This document shows positions 56,807 through 64,000 of a stretch of DNA of 64,000 nucleotides, piece after piece. Source of the DNA: Buddleja alternifolia (Eukaryota > Streptophyta > Magnoliopsida > Lamiales > Scrophulariaceae); contig CM033393.1 of the NCBI GenBank assembly GCA_019426215.1, positions 48,858,645 to 48,922,644 on the forward strand. The letters run 5' to 3'. Positions within the stretch are counted from its first letter, which is position 1. The number at the start of each line of letters is the position of its first letter. Below the pieces are notes generated by a model, which was not told where the DNA came from, ran no database searches, and worked only from the letters and a program-made list of their open reading frames with translations. The translations under genes and the position numbers were made by a program.

Positions 56807-58070
56807 GCTGCAGCTAGGCAGGACCACTACAAACTGACCATTTGATATCTACAAAGCAGAGACCCCAGTTCCTATGAAGTCGAAAAGAAAACAGAAGGTG
56901 AAAAGCATAGTCATGACGAAATAGATGAGTTAGTGCAGAATCCAGTTGAATCAACTAAAAAATTAGCTTCTTGACAGGATTTCATCTATTTCTTCACAAG
57001 GATAAAGAGTACAGCAGTTATTTTGAAATAAAACAGTGAGCCCATTTATTTATCTTTTTCTCCATACAATATGGGATTTAGTTCTCAACGCTTTCCATTT
57101 CCATTTCAACTTTACTCTGCTAAATTCTAGATCCAAACAGAGTGTTAAACATTGTTTACAAACAGAAACATCTTTCATCGTGAGGAAGCAAGTTAAATCT
57201 CCCTGATTATGGAAATAATAAGACCTAATCTAGATCAGACGCAAGCAGATTGGAATATTAACAAGAGCTGAGTTTACCTGAGCACAGGATGCACATTACT
57301 AGGATATACAATCATTTTTACGAAGTACGAGCTGATAAAAAAATGAGCTCTCATGTAATTTACTTTTTTTCCCCATTTCAGATCCAAATAAAATGGGAAA
57401 GGAGCACTTGAATGCCAAAAGTCTTACAAAAATAAGTCAAATTAAGCAAACTTTATCTAGTTTAATACGAAAAATTCCACGAGACTCGGGTTCGGAAAAC
57501 TCATTATCAGCAGAGTGCCTTTTCAGTTTTAAGTAATTTATTTTCTAGGATACATAAACCCTAATTTCATCAATTCCAGATACTACACTAGATAATTCCT
57601 CGTATTGATCTCTTCACAAAAGCAACTCCTCCATAAAAGACCATCCATATTACATTCTTAATCATTCAAAGACAAAAAAAAAAGAAAAAAAAGACGAATT
57701 AGCCGATTCAATAGGTGAAAAATCATTTAATCGGATGCTTATAAAGACTGATTGCTAAACTGAAATACATAAAATCAAACACACAAATCCATGCCTAAAT
57801 GATTCAAGAAACACAAATCTTAAGCACTACGAAAAGCATTGTATCAAAAAAACTCATGAAAAACAGAAACATTAATAATCAGATATTCATGATCCATAAA
57901 TCAAATCAAATCAAACAATACCTGCGAAGACGATCGTATTACCGATTGATCGGGGAGATATCAGACGACGCCGTAGAGATGCTAAAAAGACGAAAAAGAC
58001 CCTGTGATCGTCTCTCTCTCTCTCTCTTTACTCTGACAGTGTGTTTCCGGTATGACTTATGAGGCTGAGC
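56807..58070 (-). other. 5' UTR with intron and promoter edge of the RING gene
   Basis: On the minus strand a donor CGCAG|GTATTG (exon end at 57922) and acceptors just before the ATG (for example TGCCTAG or TTTGTAG, 56810-56835) would remove about 1.1 kb. The first, non-coding exon would lie at about 57922-58060 and contains a GA/CT run (58012-58028). No other gene is seen. Confidence 0.6.
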
Positions 58071-58294
58071 TTCAATCAAAACTCGACGACATTTTTCATT
58101 TTTTTTTTCCTTTTTCTTTGGTTTTCAAAATAAAATTAAAATTAGAAACTGGGCCCAACACTAACAGGCTTATTTAAGTGGACTATTAATCAGTATTGGG
58201 TCAATCTAAGGAGACTCAGGCCCAAACTTTGTAATGCCCTGATAGGCTTGAAAATTATCTGAACCATTCACTAACTAAGTTAACTTTCTTAAGC

Positions 58295-58860
58295 TTATAC
58301 CCTATGATGCACCGACACGGACACGATAGGACGGACACCGAAAATGGTATTTTTAAAAAATTATAGGACACGACAAGACTTTGACACGACTGTCCAATTT
58401 TTTTTATATATAAATTTGTATTTTACTTGTTTCTTCCTAAAACTATGTATATTGCAAATAATTCAACTACTTATCAATAACAAATACAAAATAAAAATAT
58501 AAACATAAACTAAATATAACAATAAACATGTTTTCAATCCAAAATATGATATAACAAAAATAAATACTACATTATTCAAATCCGTGCTTTATAAAAAGTT
58601 GGTAAGTTTTTATTAGATTTAAAAAATTGGTAAATTTTTATTTACAATTTGACCCCCAAAAGTTTTAGTATATTATAAAAAGTGACCATTTGTGTTCTAA
58701 CCGTGTAGGACACGCCCCTGGCCGTGTCCTAATCGTATCCAATTTTATTTTATTTTTTTATTAGGGACACGTGTCGGAGCCGTGTCCTTGTTAGAACGCG
58801 CCCGACACCGCCCATGGTGATTTTTTAGAATATCCGTGCTTTATACCTTATACCTATTAT
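58295..58860. repeat. GACAC-rich inverted repeat
   Basis: Words such as CGACACGGACACGATAGGAC on the left reappear inverted on the right (GTGTCCTAATCG, CGTGTCGGAGCCGTGTCC). CCGTGCTTTATA occurs twice, near 58583 and 58838. It is probably a degraded non-autonomous DNA transposon; the exact ends and target duplication are not clear. Confidence 0.5.
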
Positions 58861-58871
58861 TTGAGGGTTGT

Positions 58872-59040
58872 TAGCCTAGTGGTATCAGTTTTCACTTTCA
58901 TGTTGGAGATCTGGGCTTAATTTCAAGCTGTCACAAGTTATGACTTTTTTCTCTTTATTTGGATAGGGTCTGTGTGGTCTATGATTAAAAAATATCGGTT
59001 CGAGTTTGTCGAGTCAGGGTATCCCCTTTCGTCTAAAATT
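58872..59040 (+). mobile_element. tRNA-derived SINE, probable
   Basis: Begins GGTTGTTAGCCTAGTGGTAT, containing a clear A-box (TAGCCTAGTGG); the B-box position (GATCTGGGCTTAATTTC) is degraded. A second TTCGAGTTTGTCGAGTC word follows. No clean poly(A) tail or target duplication is seen, so the right end is approximate. Confidence 0.55.
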
Positions 59041-59354
59041 TAAAAATTAATCTTATTTTTATTTTTTAAGTGATATAATTACTTACGAACCTAAACACTG
59101 GCAAGTGGGTTGGTGGGGAAATTCTATGCTAGATCGAATCTAATAATCCCGATCTCGTAGACGACGTTGAGTGTTATGGTAAAAAGCATATTAAAAACTT
59201 AATATTGTGGACTCGGACCATTGTACTTGATTATGATAGAATCACATGGATTGGTGGGACACCTCAAAATTAAAACTCGAGGTCGAGCTAGCTTTAGTTG
59301 GTTTTGCTTACTTTCTTTTAAATTTTGTAATCATATTTTAGTGCAACGTAGTAA

Positions 59355-59872
59355 AACTTAACCTCAGCATGTACCCAAAAAAAAACCTATTATGATGCAT
59401 TAAAATACGCTGGAAATATGTGGAAAAGTCAATGATGTCTAGCCTAGTTGGTTAAGGTTGATGCCTCATAATCAAGAGTTTGTGGGTTTGACTCCCACTG
59501 ATGTATGTGGGTGTTTTCTCTACTTATTTGGTAGTTAGTTTCAGTTTGTAATAGTTAATAGCTTATGATAATATTTGCTGATGATGCTTACTTGTAATAG
59601 ATTCTCTTACAACTGATGTAATATGATGTTATAATCGCTCCTTCATTTAAAAAAAAAAAAACGCTGGAAATTATTTAATCATAGAGGAAAATATGTTGTA
59701 TCTTACTCGAACACATTGTTGTCAATCTACTTATCAAAAAAACAAGTATAGCGACAACAATGTGTTCTAGAAAGATGCAACATGTTTTATCTATGTTTTA
59801 AGTAATTTCCAGCATATTTTACTGAATCATAATAGGTTTTTCTGGCACATGGTGGGGTTATAAGTACCTCTT
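59355..59872. mobile_element. Hairpin MITE split by a SINE
   Basis: Left arm (about 59355-59417 plus 59672-59735) and right arm (about 59750-59872) are inverted copies: AACCTATTATGATGCATTAA pairs with TTTTACTGAATCATAATAGG, and CGAACACATTGTTGTC pairs with GACAACAATGTGTTC. The left arm is interrupted at CGCTGGAAAT by a SINE and its target duplication; without it the arms align. Original length was roughly 260 bp. No coding sequence. Confidence 0.8.
59418..59660 (+). mobile_element. tRNA-derived SINE with target duplication
   Basis: It contains the A-box TAGCCTAGTTGG and the B-box GGGTTTGACTCCCAC at the usual spacing, a tRNA-unrelated 3' part and a poly(A) tail (59649-59660). It is flanked by an 11-bp duplication ACGCTGGAAAT (59407-59417 and 59661-59671). 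SINEs are mobilised by LINE machinery; RNA polymerase III promoter elements look preserved. Confidence 0.88.
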
Positions 59873-59982
59873 GTTTTTTACGAGGACAAAATTACATAAA
59901 CTAGCCAACAATAAATTTGGGGAATGATATTAACACTCCAATCTCCGTGAGTCACTAAGCTTCAAGTTTAAATTTTATATGA

Positions 59983-60242
59983 GAAAAAATTACACACAGA
60001 CTCCCTCATTTATTGTGTAAAAACCAAAACTCCCCCTTACTTATTGGATATTACCAACACATCTCCTCAAGGGGTCTATTTATAAGATTTATAGGGGTAA
60101 AGTTGTAAGAATTGGTAAACACACAGGGGGTATAATTGTAAGAAATTTTTAACATGAGAGGGTGTGTTGGTAATTTTCAATAAATGAGGGGGAGTTTTGG
60201 TAATTACATAATAAATGAGGTGCATGTATGTAATTCTCCCTA
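59983..60242. mobile_element. MITE with ~85-bp inverted repeats
   Basis: The left arm (CCCTCATTTATTGTG, CCAAAACTCCCCCTTAC, ATTACCAACACA) is inverted on the right (TGTGTTGGTAATTTTC, GGGGGAGTTTTGGTAATTAC, AATAAATGAGG). The arms enclose about 75 bp. No coding sequence; target duplication unclear. Confidence 0.75.
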
Positions 60243-60422
60243 TATATTAAAACATGATAATAATGCCTATTGAATTTAAAACATTATGACGCTCAAACTT
60301 GCAATATTCTTGCTTCATGTGGCCTTTTAACAAATTTATTCATGGTCGAAAGAGAAAAAAGGAATTATATTAGGAACATATGTTGTGTTTTATTTTAGGA
60401 ATTCAATAAAACATGTTAGGCG

Positions 60423-61139
60423 TAGGGGTGTAAGGTGAGTCGAGCCGGCTCATGAGCATATGGTGAGCCTGCTCGACTGAAGCTCAGCTCGAGTCGAGCT
60501 TTTCGAGCTCGAGTTTTTTCATGAGTCGAGTTCGAGCTCATTTATAGTTGTTTATATGCTCGTGAGTTTTTATTATTATTTTTTATTAATTTTTAACATA
60601 TGACTAAAAGTACTCGAATTTCATAAAAATAATACTTACAATTTTATATACAACATAGTTTAATAATACTTAAGTTTGTTTTTTTTCTATTTTGTTTAAA
60701 TCATGCAAAACAACAACAGTTATAACATTATCTATTTTAGTCGATATGATATACTTTTCTATAAAATAATTTAATGAAATTATGTTTTCACGACACCCTC
60801 CTCTATTTTTTAAATAATTATTGAACATAAGATATTTACTTATTATTTATCTTAATAATACTTATTATTTATCTGAATAATGTATACTGTACATTATTCA
60901 TGCATTGTTATAACCAAAAAATCAGATTTTATTTTCTAAAAAAAAAAAATTAAATTAATTTTTACTTCAAGTTCGAGCTCAAACTCAAGCTCGGCTCATC
61001 TACTTCGAACTTCAATTAGAGCCCTAGAAAATGAGGCTCATCGAGTTTGAGCTCGAGCTCGAGCTCAAAAAAGTAAAATCGAGCTCGACCCTCAAAATTT
61101 CATCACGTTCGACTTGAGCTCGACTCGTTTACAGCCCTA
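60423..61139. mobile_element. hAT-type non-autonomous transposon
   Basis: The ends TAGGGGTGTAAGGTGAGTCG and GACTCGTTTACAGCCCTA are inverted and rich in GAGCTCGA words. They are flanked by the 8-bp duplication GTTAGGCG/GTTAGGTG (60415-60422 and 61140-61147, one mismatch). An 8-bp duplication with TAGGG-type ends fits the hAT superfamily. 717 bp, no transposase. Confidence 0.82.
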
Positions 61140-61275
61140 GTTAGGTGCCAACAAAATTAAGCAATCGCAATCACCAAAAACTAGCATCATTCATTTTTTT
61201 TCTTATTTTAGTAAATCAATCTATTTCATTTCAGTCTATAAAAAATAACACAATAAGTGAATTTTCTTAAACAAA

Positions 61276-61738
61276 TCTATATATAATAAAACACAGCCCT
61301 TGATGCTATCCAAGTAAGCGTGTATGTGGATAGCCTAATCGATCTCAATTCTGCCACATAAGTAATTATTACACATTTTTTCAATTGAATATAAATAAAT
61401 GTAGTTAGATTGAAAAATAGTCAAATTTAAGAATTCAAATAAGTTAGTTACGAACTTAATTTGAATTCCAATAATTTTTTTTCCTATCTATGATAATTGT
61501 CAATCATTTATTTTTTTATAAAATATTTTACTAAAAATAACGATCATGCATTATACTTTTAAAATTAAATTATATGATTTAATACTCATATAAAAAGATG
61601 TTTCGATGAATTACCAAACTTGAATCAAATCTCTTGATTTTACAGATTATAAATAAATACATTATATAGTGATAGATTTTCTTGTTATTAGTTTTATATA
61701 ATCAATATCCCGTGTCTTTGGCACGGGCTTACAACTAG
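61276..61738 (+). mobile_element. Non-autonomous Helitron
   Basis: It begins TCTATATATAATAAAAC after an A and ends CTAG before a T, the A|T insertion rule of Helitrons. Eleven bases before the 3' end is a GC-rich hairpin, CCCGTG/CACGGG (61709-61714 and 61722-61727). 463 bp, no Rep/helicase coding; it would depend on an autonomous element. Confidence 0.85.
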
Positions 61739-62775
61739 TTAAGTATATAATAATAAAGAATAAAATTCTCATTGGGCAGAGAAAGTTACAAGATTGAAAC
61801 TTTATTTCGAGAGAGAAACAAAATAACAACTAAAAACTAAAATATAATAAGTCCCGGACCGTTTGTTGTTGTTAATGTCATATTTAGTGCAAAAATTATA
61901 GGTCAAAACAAATATTTTTGTGGCTCTTGTGACGTGAAGATCGGAAGAGAGAACTAGACTATGAGATGGTAAGAAGGACAAAAAGATTGAACAATAGAAG
62001 AATGTGCAGCAGTAAACGTGAACAATAAGGAGAGATGGAGGGGAGGGTGTGGCTATAGGAGCCCCTCCTTACTTTTTTTTGGTTTCCCAACGTGTTCTCA
62101 AGTTTGAAAGTCAAAGACTAATGCCTCGAAGTATTGTAAGACACAATTGTCTAGACCTCTCTCAATGAAGTTTTGTTGCATTTACAAGGATTTGAACATA
62201 AGATCTCTTACTTAATCGACCAGAGCCTCTTCCATTCAAGTCAAATTCTTTTGGTCTATCCCTACTTTAAGTTAGAGAAAAGAGAGAAAGGACAAATGTT
62301 TTTGAATGAATTAGAGTTAGGTAATTTGTTAAAAGAAAAATAATCAACCCAAATGGAAAATATATATATATGCTTCCTCCATCCCAGGTTCTATTTTGTT
62401 GCCAATCAATTTAAGTATTTTTTACTGTAGGAATAAATCAATCTTTTCAAGGGATTAAATTATATATTACATTTAAAAAGAATTAATCACATCAAAACTA
62501 TATAAAAAAAATCAATACTTAAGTCAGCTTAAATAAAAGAGTAATAATGTATGATATTAGAATTAGTACTTGCCACAAAAAAATGTATGATATTAGTAGT
62601 TTCAGACTTGTTATGATGTGATTAATATCATATTTGTTATAATGGGCCAGAATTATCATAACAAGTCTTTTTTATGAAGAAATTATCATACAAGTCTGAA
62701 ACTACTAATATCATACTTGTCATGATGACAAATGGACAACCAAAAAAAAAAAAAAACTTGTTATGATAAGTTGAC
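61739..62775. other. Spacer with a small perfect inverted repeat
   Basis: No gene. A 26-base perfect inverted repeat (62585-62610 and 62691-62716) lies in a longer imperfect hairpin, probably a MITE relic. A tRNA-like B-box word (TGTTCAAATCC, minus strand, about 62190) hints at a degraded SINE near 62150-62240. GCTTCCTCCATCCCA at 62371 recalls a Stowaway end without a partner. Confidence 0.45.
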
Positions 62776-62787
62776 TATTCATACATT

Positions 62788-63660
62788 ATAGACAATATAT
62801 CTCAAATAATAGTAACTGTCCTAGATGCAACCAGAATTGTGAAGCTATCAATCATGCACTTAGGGAATGCGTCGAGGTGAAACGGGTATGGGAATTCATC
62901 ATTGTCCCGTCGCAATTCATGGAGTTTATGACACTTTCTAATAAAGATTGGGTGGAGTACATGTTGAACATAAAGGGAAAATTCAAGAATATCATCATGC
63001 CAAATTTGGAATGGCATATCATTTTGTTGGCTACACCATGGGTGATTTGGAAAGCACGAAACATTTTCGTGTTTGAGTCTAAACAGGAGGGGCTGAGAGA
63101 GTTTGATAAAATAAATCCGTTGCCTTGCTAGTGATTGGACGAGAGCGTATCCTAGGAGGAGGCGTAACTTGGAAAAAACCACAAATGGGATGGACTAAAC
63201 TAAATACGGATGGTAGCTAGTGTAAGGATTTGAACAACGTGGTTGCAGGACACCTGTTGCATGATCACGAAAGGGAGTGGTGCGTTGGTTTTAGTTGGAA
63301 CTTGGGGATACACACAATCAATGAAGGGGAATTGCTTGCTCTTCATGAGGGACTGAAAATTGCTCGAGAGAGAAGAACTCGTGGAATTGAAATTGAAATT
63401 GACTCTAGAGTTACAATAATTCTTATAAAAGATGCGGATACGTCTAGCCACCCGATGAGAAGTATTATAGAAGATTGTCGAAGGTTTATTCGAATGTCAT
63501 GGGAAGCAGTGGTGCGTCACACTAAAAGGGAAGGGAACATGTGACGGACTCGTTAGCGAAATTGGGACATCGAGTTCAAGAAATTCAGTTATGGCAAGAG
63601 CCGCCTAAGGAAATAGAACATATTGTGTTGGAAGAAATGTAATCTGTTTTAGCAATTTGC
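62788..63660 (+). pseudogene. LINE zf-RVT and RNase H domain remnant
   Basis: The first frame holds a zf-RVT zinc-binding signature (CPRCNQNC, then HALREC at about 62815-62870) and VKRVWEF to 63131. A second frame holds an RVT_3-type RNase H domain: TDGS near 63208, NEGELLALHEGLKIA at about 63315-63360 and EIEIDSRV at about 63390, with the D-E-D acidic residues present. A stop follows the TDGS motif, and the two domains are in different frames, so it is not functional. RT and endonuclease are missing. Confidence 0.8.
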
Positions 63661-63693
63661 TTGTATTCACAAAAAAAAAAAAAAAAAAAAGAG
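62788..63693 (+). mobile_element. 5'-truncated LINE (non-LTR retrotransposon)
   Basis: Flanked by a perfect 12-bp duplication TATTCATACATT (62776-62787 and 63694-63705) and ending in a 20-base poly(A) run (63671-63690). The remaining body is the C-terminal end of a plant LINE polyprotein. The 5' truncation at insertion is typical of target-primed reverse transcription. Confidence 0.88.
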
Positions 63694-63705
63694 TATTCAT
63701 ACATT

Positions 63706-64000
63706 CGTGTACAAGTTAAAGTTTTGTGCGTTTATACTCAAGTGCACATGCTTCCTGACATTGTACGTACCAATCCGGGGTCAACATTTATATGTCACAA
63801 ATTCAAGAAAAAATAAATATATAAAAACATATTCAACTCTTATCACTGGTTGTTATAATTGATTGGAATGTTTTTGTCATTTTTCAGGAATTTCTGGTAA
63901 TTTCTGAGCTGGAAAAAGAAAATAAAATTTGAAGTACTATTTGTATTATTTAAAACTTTTATTTTGATGTACAGAAACCCCACAGCAACCACCTAGAGAG
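63706..64000. other. Right-edge spacer, nothing recognised
   Basis: AT-rich sequence after the LINE target duplication; no ORF or repeat signature seen before the window ends. Confidence 0.5.

Noticed and set aside
62371..62400. Stowaway-like end TTCCTCCATCCCA
   Set aside because: No inverted partner or TA duplication was found nearby.
1..64000. CRISPR arrays, bacterial operons, riboswitches
   Set aside because: The window is plant nuclear DNA; no regularly spaced direct repeats with unique spacers or bacterial gene arrays were seen.

Overview
The window is nuclear DNA from a flowering plant, very probably a eudicot. Genes are split by short-exon GT-AG introns, the gene families are typical of plants (GAUT glycosyltransferase, membrane-anchored ubiquitin-fold protein, PPR protein, EID1-like F-box protein, plant calmodulin-binding protein), and AT-rich spacers carry LTR elements, MITEs, SINEs, a LINE and a Helitron. 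I cannot name the species from sequence alone.

Host genes, left to right: last exon of a GAUT galacturonosyltransferase (631-912, +); a three-exon MUB gene (3918-5371, +); a two-exon PPR gene (7020-8895, -); a five-exon conserved gene of unknown function (18945-20575, +); an EID1-like F-box gene (21397-22140, -); a calmodulin-binding protein gene (38209-40029, -); a six-exon plastid DUF4336 gene (52581-55088, -); a RING-finger membrane protein gene (56009-56806, -). They are unrelated single-copy-style genes, not an operon or a cluster. Several have a likely intron in the 5' UTR.

Between them lie blocks of mobile DNA. 9.2-18.9 kb: a MULE-type MITE, two copies of a long-TIR non-coding element with internal tandem repeats, a 5'-truncated copia element and another MITE, flanked by two copies of one promoter-like segment. 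24.0-30.8 kb: a decayed endogenous pararetrovirus (Caulimoviridae-like) keeping movement protein, coat protein, protease, RT and RNase H, with two small upstream ORFs and one downstream ORF. 30.8-36.7 kb: the 3' part of a SIRE-type copia element (minus strand; envelope-like ORF plus LTR) abutting or inserted into the viral copy. 41.27-47.16 kb: a young, nearly intact copia element with a 5-bp target duplication, just upstream of the calmodulin-binding gene. 47.5-51.2 kb: a 1.5-kb TIR element, two related MITEs and a SINE. 58.3-63.7 kb: SINEs, a hairpin MITE interrupted by a SINE, another MITE, a hAT-type element with 8-bp duplications, a Helitron and a 5'-truncated LINE with poly(A) and target duplication.

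The most unusual item is the pararetrovirus copy. Its layout (two small ORFs, one long polyprotein, one downstream ORF, with overlapping start/stop junctions) resembles the tungrovirus arrangement rather than the single- or few-ORF layouts of many endogenous plant pararetroviruses. It is broken by many nonsense codons but few frameshifts. All exon boundaries and family calls were read by eye; no database search was run.
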